A DNA stretch of 64,000 nucleotides from Niallia sp052318935 (lineage in GTDB: Bacteria > Bacillota > Bacilli > Bacillales > Cytobacillaceae): assembly GCA_052318935.1 (NCBI GenBank), contig JBQRKO010000014.1. One strand, given 5' to 3'. The first letter of the stretch is position 1; the number at the start of each line of letters is the position of its first letter. A program made the translations under genes and the position numbers. The notes under the pieces are model-generated. The model ran no database searches. It was not told where the DNA came from and saw nothing but the letters and a program-made list of their open reading frames with translations. Positions 8,732 to 16,280 of this stretch are shown one piece after another.

Positions 8732-8814
8732 CCTTTATTCTTTTATAAGGTATTCTGAATAAAAGCAGAACCTAATTGAATAGTGGATTCTCATTCAAAT
8801 TTTGAATTCGATAA

Positions 8815-9045
8815 CTATTCCTCATCTGATTCTTTTATAGGCTTCGAATTTAAAATAGCATCAGCAAATGCAAAGAATACTTCTTGTTTGACTAATGCTA
8901 TGCCTTGTTTTTCATCACCTAACATTAATAGAGAGTCTCCTGGCTTAATATTAAATATATCTCTTGCTTCTTTTGGAATGACAATTTGTCCTTTTGTACC
9001 CACTTTCACAGTACCAAAAATATGTTTTCCTTCTGGATGTTCCAT
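8815..9045 (-). CDS. AbrB/SpoVT-type DNA-binding regulator
   Basis: 76 residues. Residues 10-55 (GTVKVGTKGQIVIPKEARD, then IKPGDSLLML) form the classic swapped-hairpin AbrB DNA-binding domain; the rest is a short helical tail ending in acidic residues. A dimeric DNA-binding regulator is expected. The start ATG at 9045 is set by AAGGTGG 7 bases upstream; a longer open frame upstream runs into a dispersed repeat and is not used. It lies about 80 bp upstream of the hydrolase fragment on the same strand and may once have controlled it. Confidence 0.8.
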   Translation of the reverse strand: MEHPEGKHIFGTVKVGTKGQIVIPKEARDIFNIKPGDSLLMLGDEKQGIALVKQEVFFAFADAILNSKPIKESDEE

Positions 9046-9237
9046 TATGAATCCACCTTCCTCTTCATTGTCGAATGTATTCTTTTTCTTATAAGTATAA
9101 CTTTTCATACTCAGTATATAATTATCACAGATATAGTTCAAGGAATAACTGAATGGGAACAGAGAATATCGGAGAAAAACGATTGAAACTTTATTGGACA
9201 AGGGATTGAGAGGATATTGAAGTAGCAAAAGAGACAC

Positions 9238-9345
9238 CCCGAAGCGACCCGAAATTTGTCGAATGTAAGTAAAATATTTGATAGTGAACGGCCCGTTCTT
9301 CATTCGCACCAATTCTCTACGAATCTTCTCGCTCTAGGCATGTAA
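9238..9345 (-). repeat. 110-bp dispersed repeat with conserved reading frame, copy 1
   Basis: One of four copies (others at 10512-10640, 19213-19322, 22811-22920), all in the same orientation. On the minus strand each carries a frame like ENEPFTIKYFIYIRQISG followed by RFG. Here the tail reads RFGVSLLL. The copy continues rightward into a decayed duplicate of the 22.8-23.8 kb block. Confidence 0.65.
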
Positions 9346-9502
9346 TTTTTTGGTACCATTTGACTCTCCTATCTTGGGTAATATCAGATTGAGACTTCTG
9401 AGGTCTATGAATTCACTGCTTTTAGGATTTTACGTTTGTTAGGTTATTCCTTTATCATGTGATTGGAACCAGTTTATCCCTTCCTTTTACTATTTAGTTA
9501 CC
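9346..9502 (-). pseudogene. remnant of a second DnaA-N-like gene and its 3' flank
   Basis: Positions 9346-9490 align with 22921-23065: the same cttgggtaatatcagattgag run, then ccagtttatcccttcctttt. In the intact locus that last part encodes the NWFQSLDKG tail of the DnaA-N-like protein. Here the match jumps straight to the sequence that follows that gene, so about 450 bp of coding sequence have been deleted. Confidence 0.6.
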
Positions 9503-9764
9503 ATGAAGAAAATTATCTTCAAAATAACTGTATTTCACTTTTTTTTGGAAGTTAAAAAAATAGTTGCTTATTTGGAGAGAAGAACGAGAAAATATTAATT
9601 GTACATGGGATTGATATGAAAAAGACCCCGAACTCGCAAAAGATTTTTTTCACGAAATCAGAGTCGGATTAGCAAATGTTTATTTTGGGGTTACACCTTT
9701 AAAACCATATGCAAGACACACTCCACATGGTTTGGATGGTTATGACAGATATTTACAGATGTAG
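9503..9764 (+). pseudogene. decayed copy of the 23565 gene
   Basis: It begins at ATG 9503 like the gene at 23565 and encodes recognisable pieces (YLERRTRK, KDPELAKDFF in shifted frames, EIRVGLANVYFG) with several frameshifts and stops. Its 3' end, HTPHGLDGYDRYLQM, is probably the native C-terminus, which the copy at 23565 has lost where it meets rlmD. The family is unknown. Confidence 0.55.
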
Positions 9765-9780
9765 TAGCGTTTACCTTAAC

Positions 9781-10164
9781 CTAGTTATTTCTTACTTCCA
9801 TATTTTCAAAGTCAATGATTAATTTATTTATGAGAAAAAAATCACTCCCTATGATTCCGTCAAATCCATGCATCTCCCTAACATCACCGAGCTGTATAAT
9901 GAAATCATTCAGTTGGTACTCATCTATATTCATACCGCTCACTTTTTGTTCAATGCAAATTTCAGTACCGCCAATTCCGTACATCTTTCGTGTTATCGCA
10001 TTTTCTAGATCAAGCAATATTCCGATTTCCTCGCATAAATCCGTATCTAAGATGGTTGAAGAACAGCCAGTATCAAGTAGTACGTTACTAAACGTCTTTT
10101 TCTTTCCGTTGTATTCAATCTCAACCGAAACTAGAGGTAAATGATCATCCATTTTAAATTTCAT
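9781..10164 (-). CDS. retropepsin-like aspartic protease
   Basis: 127 residues. It contains one aspartic-protease signature, LLDTGCSSTILD (Asp-Thr-Gly), and the second conserved strand GFDGIIGSDFF, as in single-domain retropepsin-like proteases that act as dimers. No membrane segment is visible, so it is probably cytoplasmic. It overlaps the upstream 86-residue gene by four bases (ATGA), so the two are translationally coupled. Substrate and role are unknown. Confidence 0.75.
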   Translation of the reverse strand: MKFKMDDHLPLVSVEIEYNGKKKTFSNVLLDTGCSSTILDTDLCEEIGILLDLENAITRKMYGIGGTEICIEQKVSGMNIDEYQLNDFIIQLGDVREMHGFDGIIGSDFFLINKLIIDFENMEVRNN

Positions 10165-10421
10165 ACTCTTCTTCGCACACCTATATATGGCTGCTCAATT
10201 ACCTTAGTTTCCTCATTATTTGTGTGAAAGATATATAATTCGCGATTTTGATTTTCTGCATGTAATTTTTTATACACTTTCCATGCGGCATTCCCATTTT
10301 CAAAGTCATCAATCACTGCCATTTCTTCAATGACTCTTTCTTTTCCTCTTGTTTCCGATTTTAATGCTTCTACTAAGACACAACGTTCTGGAAAATGATG
10401 ACGTACTTCAGACCATTTCAT
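10161..10421 (-). CDS. small protein coupled to the retropepsin-like protease
   Basis: 86 residues, no recognised family. Opens MKWSEVRHHFPERCVLVEAL and has a predicted alpha/beta pattern (VLVEALKSE.., MAVIDDF, ELYIFHTNN). Because it overlaps the protease start by four bases it is probably its functional partner (substrate, activator or inhibitor); this is inference from arrangement. The start ATG has GGAGGCG about 8 bases upstream. Confidence 0.6.
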   Translation of the reverse strand: MKWSEVRHHFPERCVLVEALKSETRGKERVIEEMAVIDDFENGNAAWKVYKKLHAENQNRELYIFHTNNEETKVIEQPYIGVRRRV

Positions 10422-10511
10422 TCACATGCGCCTCCAGTTCATTAATTAATTTCTTTTTATTATATCATTTTTATCATGCAAAAAATTAGATACCTTCCAT
10501 TTGGGTCACAC

Positions 10512-10640
10512 TGACACCTCAAAGCGCCTCGTAATTTATTGAATACAAGTAAAATATTTGATAGTGAGAAGCTCGTTCTCCATTCTCTCTATTTCTTTAC
10601 GAATCTTCAGGTCAATAGAGCAGACACAATCTTCTATACT
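10512..10640 (-). repeat. 110-bp dispersed repeat, copy 2
   Basis: A more diverged copy: minus strand frame ends ISGRFEVSV-like before a stop. Its right flank (cttcaggtcaatagagcagacaca) matches the right flank of copy 3 at 19322, so the repeat unit extends to about 10637. Confidence 0.6.
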
Positions 10641-10756
10641 GCTAATCTAGCAATATTCGAAAAAATCTGGGACGTCACTGTAAATTGCACCCCTTATAGT
10701 TGACAGTTTAAATTCGGAAATCATGACCATAATGAATCTTAAAAGGAGTGATTTCC

Positions 10757-10858
10757 ATGTCCAAGCAAAGAAGTTATAAACGTTATTCGTTTGAGTTAAA
10801 ATTGGAGGCAGTTCAAAAGGTATTGGCAGAAGAAAGTGTATTAAAGGTTGCGAAATAA
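10757..10858 (+). pseudogene. IS3-family transposase OrfA, 5' fragment
   Basis: 33 codons: an opening with YKRYSFELKLEAVQKVLA is the start of an IS3/IS150-type OrfA helix-turn-helix. AAAGGAG lies upstream, as do a possible terminal inverted repeat (tgacagtttaaa at about 10703) and a stop after KVAK. The sequence then continues into an unrelated ISL3 transposase. Confidence 0.65.
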
Positions 10859-10869
10859 TTCGATGTAAC

Positions 10870-11243
10870 AGATCCAGATTACATTTTTAAAGACAGCGAA
10901 AGCCAATCAACTGAAAGTAGCATTCCAGCGTTTTTAGGAAAAAGACATATCTGAAACAGAAGCCTATTTAGATCAATGGCTTTCTTGAGCAAGACGGTCT
11001 CAAATTCCAGATATGGTTAAGTTGGCGAAAAGTATACACAAGGATCGTTATGGCATCCTTCAATGGTTTACGAGGTGTATCAATAATGGCATCCTCGAAG
11101 CAACAAATGGATTAATTCAAGCTGCCAAACGACAAGCAAGAGGATACCGCTTCACCAAAAACCTAATAACGATGATCTATCTTATTGCAGGTGGGTTGAA
11201 TTTAAAGGTAACAGAGTTATTAGAGAGTAACCCCTTCATTTAA
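10870..11243 (+). pseudogene. ISL3-family transposase, 3' fragment
   Basis: The last open piece (11013-11243) has NNGILEATNGLIQAAKRQ, then ARGYRF, then a MIYLIAGG-type strand: the C-terminal DDE region of ISL3 transposases with the conserved E..N.L.Q..KR.ARGYR motif. Upstream, VAFQRFLGKRHI-like codons are frameshifted. The IS3 start and ISL3 end are fused head to tail by deletion. Confidence 0.7.
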
Positions 11244-11255
11244 CTTACAGACCAC

Positions 11256-11849
11256 TTAGTAGTTAAATGAAGGGGTATTCCACTCAAAACTGCGAATAGC
11301 CCCATAATAAACATCTAATGTATTACTTTGTCCAATAACAGCAACAGGGTATGAATCGTTATCCTTTATTAAGTGTTCAAATTCATCTGGTTGCATTTCA
11401 ATTTCAATTTCATGACCAGCGAACGAATACGCATATCTAGCCTTCTTATACAGTTCAATTAAAGTATTTACTATATGTTCTCTAATAACTGGTATATTAG
11501 CATCATCACTATCTTTAGGAAACATATATTCCCAACCAATTCCAAATAAAAAGCCAAAATAGTTGCTTTCTTTTTGAATTGTAAGATTTAATTCTCCTAG
11601 GCTTAACCCCAAGAATGAACCAGATAATTCAAATGTTGTATAGAAGCCATTTAGAAAAGATTTTTCTACTTTATTATTCTGAATTTCGTGTTCAAGCCAA
11701 ACCTCACCATCAATATCTTTACTATATTTCACACTTATAAATTCGCTACCGTTTTTAGTTATAAAATCTCTAATAGTCTCCATTGTCTCAACTAAATCAT
11801 TGTCTTTATTGAAAACAATACCGATATTAATATATCCACCTACACCCAA
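11256..11849 (-). CDS. Imm64-like immunity protein
   Basis: 197 residues, soluble, rich in acidic residues. It opens MGVGGYINIGIVFNKDND and contains ISVKYSKDIDGEVWLEHE. It resembles Bacillus immunity proteins of the Imm64 type that protect against polymorphic (LXG-type) toxins; this is from memory and not searched. The start is TTG 11849, 5 bases after GAGGTGA, and that site overlaps the stop of the toxin fragment upstream, as expected for a toxin-immunity pair. A decayed second copy lies at 1463-1580. The cognate toxin is reduced to its last 62 codons. Confidence 0.6.
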   Translation of the reverse strand: MGVGGYINIGIVFNKDNDLVETMETIRDFITKNGSEFISVKYSKDIDGEVWLEHEIQNNKVEKSFLNGFYTTFELSGSFLGLSLGELNLTIQKESNYFGFLFGIGWEYMFPKDSDDANIPVIREHIVNTLIELYKKARYAYSFAGHEIEIEMQPDEFEHLIKDNDSYPVAVIGQSNTLDVYYGAIRSFEWNTPSFNY

Positions 11850-11854
11850 TTAGT

Positions 11855-12043
11855 TCACCTCTTTATAATTAACTCACCAATACGTATAAAATTATCTTTT
11901 TGGTATGATTCGAGCTTATATGCAGTAATAAATTCTCCGTTTTCTTTAAAAAATGCAGCATTATTTCCATTGATGTGCATAACAACGGGGTCATCTTGAC
12001 CACTATGTCTTGTTTTGTCAGAGCAGTATGCGTCGTCAATCAT
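11855..12043 (-). pseudogene. C-terminal tip of a polymorphic toxin
   Basis: 62 codons: KTRHSGQDDPVVMHINGNNA, then FFKENGEFITAY and a helical tail. This resembles the last segment of secreted contact-dependent or LXG toxins, whose final strands often read VIMH..N.NAVFF...G.ITA. There is no ribosome site, no secretion domain, and a stop lies just upstream, so it is a displaced tip. It sits six bases before the immunity-like gene. Confidence 0.5.
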
Positions 12044-12113
12044 TTTCTCATAGCAGCTTTAGATAATGACTGGAGTTTATCGGGCAGTGAAAAGAGTTTG
12101 ATAGTAACTTCAA

Positions 12114-12142
12114 TTGATAAAATGTTTTGGAGTTGATATAAT
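12114..12142 (+). promoter_or_regulatory. sigma-A promoter of the ArsR-type regulator
   Basis: TTGATA at 12114-12119, a 17-base spacer and TATAAT at 12137-12142. The ATG at 12149 is about where transcription should begin, and there is no ribosome binding site, so the mRNA is predicted to be leaderless. Confidence 0.65.
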
Positions 12143-12148
12143 AGTATT

Positions 12149-12445
12149 ATGATTATTAAACTGACAAAAAAACAAGAAGATGAAATAAGAATAAAAATTT
12201 TTAAGGCTCTTTCGGACCCGTTTAGATTAGAAATTATTAGATATTTAAAAAAGGTAAATCGCGGAGTAAGTTGTGGTGAAATCGGAGAGATAGTTAAAAT
12301 TAATAAGTCAGCAGGTTCTTATCACTTTAAAGTTCTTCGAGAAGCAGGATTAACTCTTACACGAAAGGAGTCCAGAGAAAAATACGTAACTCTTAATTAT
12401 GATATGTTTGATAAATATGTGACAAAATTTCTGGATTCTCTTTGA
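12149..12445 (+). CDS. ArsR-family winged-helix regulator
   Basis: 98 residues with the ArsR layout: KIFKALSDPFRLEIIRYLKK, then SCGEIGEIVKINKSAGSYHF (helix-turn-helix), then KVLREAGLTLTRKE and a beta-wing with EKYVTLN. ArsR proteins are dimeric repressors released by a ligand or metal. No Cys-rich metal site is apparent (one Cys in the CGEI segment), so a small-molecule ligand is possible. It precedes the biosynthetic genes on the same strand with its own promoter and terminator. The palindrome at 12531-12558 overlapping the next promoter start is its likely operator (inference). Confidence 0.8.
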   Translation: MIIKLTKKQEDEIRIKIFKALSDPFRLEIIRYLKKVNRGVSCGEIGEIVKINKSAGSYHFKVLREAGLTLTRKESREKYVTLNYDMFDKYVTKFLDSL

Positions 12446-12462
12446 ATTCAGAAATTTTTTTA
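12425..12462 (+). terminator. terminator of the ArsR-type gene
   Basis: aaatttctg (12425-12433) pairs with cagaaattt (12449-12457) and a T-run follows. The left arm lies inside the end of the gene. Confidence 0.6.
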
Positions 12463-12492
12463 TTTGGGAATATTAAATTTGGTAGTTCATTC

Positions 12493-12521
12493 TTGAAAAG
12501 TAAATATATAGGTGGTATACT
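12493..12521 (+). promoter_or_regulatory. promoter of the biosynthetic operon
   Basis: TTGAAA at 12493-12498, a 17-base spacer, TATACT at 12516-12521. Transcription should begin near 12528, right at the edge of the palindrome that follows. Confidence 0.65.
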
Positions 12522-12530
12522 ACATAAAAA

Positions 12531-12558
12531 AGTTTAAAAGTATTTGTACTTTTAAACT
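12531..12558 (+). promoter_or_regulatory. perfect 12-bp palindromic operator
   Basis: agtttaaaagta (12531-12542), 4-base spacer tttg, then tacttttaaact (12547-12558): a perfect inverted repeat at the predicted transcription start. A related half, aaaagtatttgta followed by tttgaact, recurs at 12592-12612 just before the ribosome site. Position and symmetry fit a repressor operator, most simply for the ArsR-type protein next door. Confidence 0.55.
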
Positions 12559-12633
12559 AAAATTTTTAATGGCGTATGTATTATTGTTAAAAAGTATTTG
12601 TATATTTGAACTAGAAAGGAGATGGAGATAATT

Positions 12634-15441
12634 ATGGTAACCGATAATATTGCCGCTAAAAGTGTAGTGCGAGAGGGATTTCACCAGAATACAGAAAACC
12701 TTTCCGAAATGATTTCTTATTGTGTTGAGAAATTTCCGAATAAATCAATTATATATGCTGATTCTAGAGGGGAAAGAGTTACCACTTATCTCGATACCTA
12801 TAATGAATCTAAGTTGTTACTTAGTAATTTGTATAAGAATGGAATTAATACTGGAGATATTGTTGTTATAGCCTTAGAGGAACATTCTGACTTTATTCCT
12901 TTAATTTGGGCCTGCGTTTTGGGAGGGATAATACCTTGCCCAATAATTCCTCGAGTTACAGATATGGAAGTATGGAGAGGAAGCCTAAATCATATATCAA
13001 AGTTGCTTAATAATCCCACCTTCATTATTTCATCGCGTAACCTTAAATTATTTGATATAAGTAATAAAATTCTCAAGGTAGAAGACTTACATAATTCTGT
13101 ATCTACACCTACAAAAGTTGATAGCAATAACATTCCGGACATCGCTTTTTTAATGTTGAGTTCTGGTTCAACTGGTGCTCCAAAAGCAATTGTCTTGACT
13201 CATAAAAATATCCTTAATTCATTAGAAGGAAAGCGACTTGCTACAGGAATATCAGATACCGATATTACCATGAATTGGATTGCTTTTGATCATGTTGCGG
13301 CATTAACAGAGTGCCACTTCTTGCCATTGTTCACGGGTTCAACACAGGTTCAAGTTCCAGCGGTTGATATTGTTTCAGATCCACTCTTTTTTTTAAAACT
13401 AATTAGCAAATATCGAGTTTCCCATACATTTACTCCTAACTTCCTCCTGGGACAAATTACATCACTGGTAGATAGTGCAGATGGTGGTTTACCAGAAAAA
13501 ATTCAGCAATTGGATTTTTCTTACCTCAAACGTATTATTTCTGGAGGCGAGGCTAACGTATGTGAAACAGGCGAACGCTTCTTAAATACATTTGCAGACT
13601 TAGGTATCAAGCGTTCAGTTATTTGGCCAGCATTTGGTATGACCGAAACCTGTGCTGGATCAATCTATTCAACTAATTTTGAGAATGAAATTGGCAAAAG
13701 TGAGTTCGCAACTCTCGGAAAACCTATTCCTAATTTGAAAATTCGAATTCTTGGGGAAAACGGAGAGGTCATGAAGCCAGGTCAAGAAGGGGAACTTCAG
13801 CTGCACGGTGCTATGATATTCAGTAAATATTATTCCAATGAAAAAGCTACAAAGGAAGCATTTACTGAAGATGGATGGTTTAGAACAGGGGATCTGGGCA
13901 TTATTGAGCCCAACTCAGGATCTTTACGCTTAGTAGGGAGAAGTAAAGATAGCATTATTGTTAATGGTAATAATTACTTTCTTTACGAACTTGAAACAGT
14001 AATTGGAGGTCTTGAAGGTATAGCCCCTTCTTTTATTGCTGCATTCTCAACCCGACCAGTTGGATCAGATACAGAGTCACTTGTTGTTTTCTATACTCCA
14101 CTGAGTAATTATAATACGCTTCAACAACTTAGAAATATTAATATTGCAATTAGAAATATCACTATATTACACTGGGGATTTCGTCCTCTTTTAGTGCTCC
14201 CTGTATCCAAAGATATACTTACTAAGACAAGTCTTGGTAAAATTCAGCGTTCCAAGCTGCAAAAGAAATACGAAGCAGGAGAGTTTGACAGTTTAATAGC
14301 AGATTTTTCTGGCTTAGAAAAAGAATATACTCCACCAATTGTTCCTGCTAAGTATGAATACGAAGAGAAAATAATCAATTTATTTTCGAAGATAACAGGA
14401 ATTCCAATAAGGGAAATAGGTGCGACCAGTAATTTCTTTTCATTAGGCGGTACGTCACTAGAGATTTTACGTTTACTTACTAGTCTTAGAGAACAATTTG
14501 ATGTCAAACGAAATTTTTCTTTAGTGGACTTGCTTCGAGCCCCTACACCAAGAGGGATAACTAGTCTTTTTTCTTCCAATGAAACTATTAATAAAGAATA
14601 CAATCCAATCGTACCACTTCAGGAAAAGGGAGAGGGGACTCCCATTTTTATGATTCACCCAGGAGTTGGAGAGGTTTTGGTTTTTGTAAATATGGCTAAT
14701 TTTTTCATGGATGAAAGACCTGTTTATGCTTTAAGAGCACGTGGATTCAATCCAGGTGAGAAATTTTTTGAGTCTTTTGATGAACTTGTATCTATCTATG
14801 TTGCTGCTATTAAGAAATATCAACCCCATGGGCCGTACTATATTGCAGGCTACTCCTATGGTGGAGCAGTTTCACTACCGGTTGCGCAAACTTTGGAAGC
14901 AATGGGGGAGAAAGTACACGTTTTAGTAATTGATGCTCCGCCAGTAATTGAACATCCTCGTGGTAAGGTTGATAGGGTAGAAAGTGCTCTTATGTTGTCT
15001 TTCTTTCTCGGCTTTATTGATAAAAGTCAACTTGATACTATTGGTAATAATCTAAGAGAATCTGAGGATATAAATCCAGTAGACTATCTTTTTTCATTGG
15101 CACCGACATCGAGAATTCGAGAGCTTGGACAAGATTTGACGACATTTAAACATTGGAATGATTTGGCTTATGGTCTTTCTCAAATTGGAGGTTCTTACAA
15201 ACCTAGAGGAAGTGTAAATGACGTTACTGTCTTTTATGCTGAACCAATCTGGGGAAGTAAGACTGATTATTTAGCAACAATGTTAAAGAAGTGGGATAAA
15301 TATTCTCGCTCCCCTGTGCGGTACATCGAAGTTCCAGGAGAGCACCATACAATCCTCAATCCTGAATTTGTTGATAAATTTCAGGAGATATTTCGATCTG
15401 AGTTATCGAAAATGGTCAGCAAACAAGGAGTTGAGAAATGA
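12634..15441 (+). CDS. NRPS-like synthetase: adenylation, carrier, thioesterase (A-T-TE)
   Basis: 935 residues. The adenylation domain (about 30-560) shows SSGSTGAPK at 176, GMTETCAG, the core motif GWFRTGDLG and the catalytic Lys536 in LGKIQR. Its NWIAFDHVAALTECH motif recalls A domains of aryl-pyruvate-dimerising A-T-TE enzymes and loading modules rather than amino acid A domains. The carrier domain has FFSLGGTSLE with the pantetheine Ser608. The thioesterase has GYSYGG (Ser741) and GEHH (His904/905). There is no condensation domain, so the enzyme would activate an acid, hold it as a thioester and release, cyclise or dimerise it. I chose ATG 12634, since GGAG lies 6 bases upstream; the ATG at 12622 abuts the AAAGGAG site. 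The following three genes overlap in series. Confidence 0.85.
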   Translation: MVTDNIAAKSVVREGFHQNTENLSEMISYCVEKFPNKSIIYADSRGERVTTYLDTYNESKLLLSNLYKNGINTGDIVVIALEEHSDFIPLIWACVLGGIIPCPIIPRVTDMEVWRGSLNHISKLLNNPTFIISSRNLKLFDISNKILKVEDLHNSVSTPTKVDSNNIPDIAFLMLSSGSTGAPKAIVLTHKNILNSLEGKRLATGISDTDITMNWIAFDHVAALTECHFLPLFTGSTQVQVPAVDIVSDPLFFLKLISKYRVSHTFTPNFLLGQITSLVDSADGGLPEKIQQLDFSYLKRIISGGEANVCETGERFLNTFADLGIKRSVIWPAFGMTETCAGSIYSTNFENEIGKSEFATLGKPIPNLKIRILGENGEVMKPGQEGELQLHGAMIFSKYYSNEKATKEAFTEDGWFRTGDLGIIEPNSGSLRLVGRSKDSIIVNGNNYFLYELETVIGGLEGIAPSFIAAFSTRPVGSDTESLVVFYTPLSNYNTLQQLRNINIAIRNITILHWGFRPLLVLPVSKDILTKTSLGKIQRSKLQKKYEAGEFDSLIADFSGLEKEYTPPIVPAKYEYEEKIINLFSKITGIPIREIGATSNFFSLGGTSLEILRLLTSLREQFDVKRNFSLVDLLRAPTPRGITSLFSSNETINKEYNPIVPLQEKGEGTPIFMIHPGVGEVLVFVNMANFFMDERPVYALRARGFNPGEKFFESFDELVSIYVAAIKKYQPHGPYYIAGYSYGGAVSLPVAQTLEAMGEKVHVLVIDAPPVIEHPRGKVDRVESALMLSFFLGFIDKSQLDTIGNNLRESEDINPVDYLFSLAPTSRIRELGQDLTTFKHWNDLAYGLSQIGGSYKPRGSVNDVTVFYAEPIWGSKTDYLATMLKKWDKYSRSPVRYIEVPGEHHTILNPEFVDKFQEIFRSELSKMVSKQGVEK

Positions 15442-16280
15442 TGAGTAATAATCACGTCCTATGCTATGATGAGGTCGGACAGGGTGAAGAGACCATGTTT
15501 GTTCATGGCTATATTTCCGATCGACGGATTTGGTCGCAGGTAAGAGAACATTGGCACGATTCGGGTCACTTATTTTTCCCTACTCTTGAAGGCTTTTGGG
15601 AAGAGTCTATGGAGGCCAAAGAAAGTGATTTTAGTGTTGATAATCATATTGAAGATATTATTGATTTCTTAGAAAAAGTTTGTACCTCGCCTGTTAATCT
15701 CGTTGGATGGTCATATGGAGCGTCACTTGTTTTGCTGGTTGCTGCAAGAAGACCAGATCTGGTGAAATCTGTGTTTGCTTATGAACCTGGCATTTCATCT
15801 TTTGTTTTAAATAAAGAAATATTGCAGCAAATCCAGTGTGATCGTGTAGAAATGGCAAGTCCCGCTATAGAAGCAGTAAAAGCTGGGAATACAAAAGAGG
15901 CTGTTAAGTATATTGTTAATGGAGCCTGCAACCGAGCAGGAGTATTTGAAGAATTCGATGAGGAACTAAAACAGAGATTCTTTGATAATGCAAGCACGGT
16001 TCCGTTGATGTTTACCAAACGGAGTGCCCCAAATTTACCCGTTTCTTCTGAGGACTTAAAAAGAATTTCGTGTCCTGTTACTATAAGTTACGGTGAATAT
16101 GCTCGTCCTGCGTATAGGCTTGTCGCAAAGGAAGCTGCAAAAATAATTCCCAATTCAATAATACAGATCATTCCAGGCGCAATGCATGTTGTCCCGGTGA
16201 CGTCCCCGGAGATATTCCTGCAGAAGGTTCTTGAACATCTCAGTGGAGTTGACAGGAGGGTAGCAGCCAATGGCAAATAA
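15438..16280 (+). CDS. alpha/beta-fold hydrolase of the biosynthetic operon
   Basis: 280 residues. MFVHGYISDRRIW is the oxyanion strand, GWSYGAS carries nucleophile Ser92 and the AMHVVPV segment carries His250; the acid is probably in SYGEYARP or nearby. No signal peptide. The start ATG overlaps the synthetase stop (ATGATGA), giving tight translational coupling. It may trim or edit the carrier-bound product or detoxify the released compound. Which of these cannot be told from sequence. Confidence 0.8.
   Translation: MMSNNHVLCYDEVGQGEETMFVHGYISDRRIWSQVREHWHDSGHLFFPTLEGFWEESMEAKESDFSVDNHIEDIIDFLEKVCTSPVNLVGWSYGASLVLLVAARRPDLVKSVFAYEPGISSFVLNKEILQQIQCDRVEMASPAIEAVKAGNTKEAVKYIVNGACNRAGVFEEFDEELKQRFFDNASTVPLMFTKRSAPNLPVSSEDLKRISCPVTISYGEYARPAYRLVAKEAAKIIPNSIIQIIPGAMHVVPVTSPEIFLQKVLEHLSGVDRRVAANGK

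Noticed and set aside
12622..12633. ATG 12622 as start of the synthetase
   Set aside because: It directly follows AAAGGAG with no spacing; ATG 12634 has a GGAG site at the proper distance.
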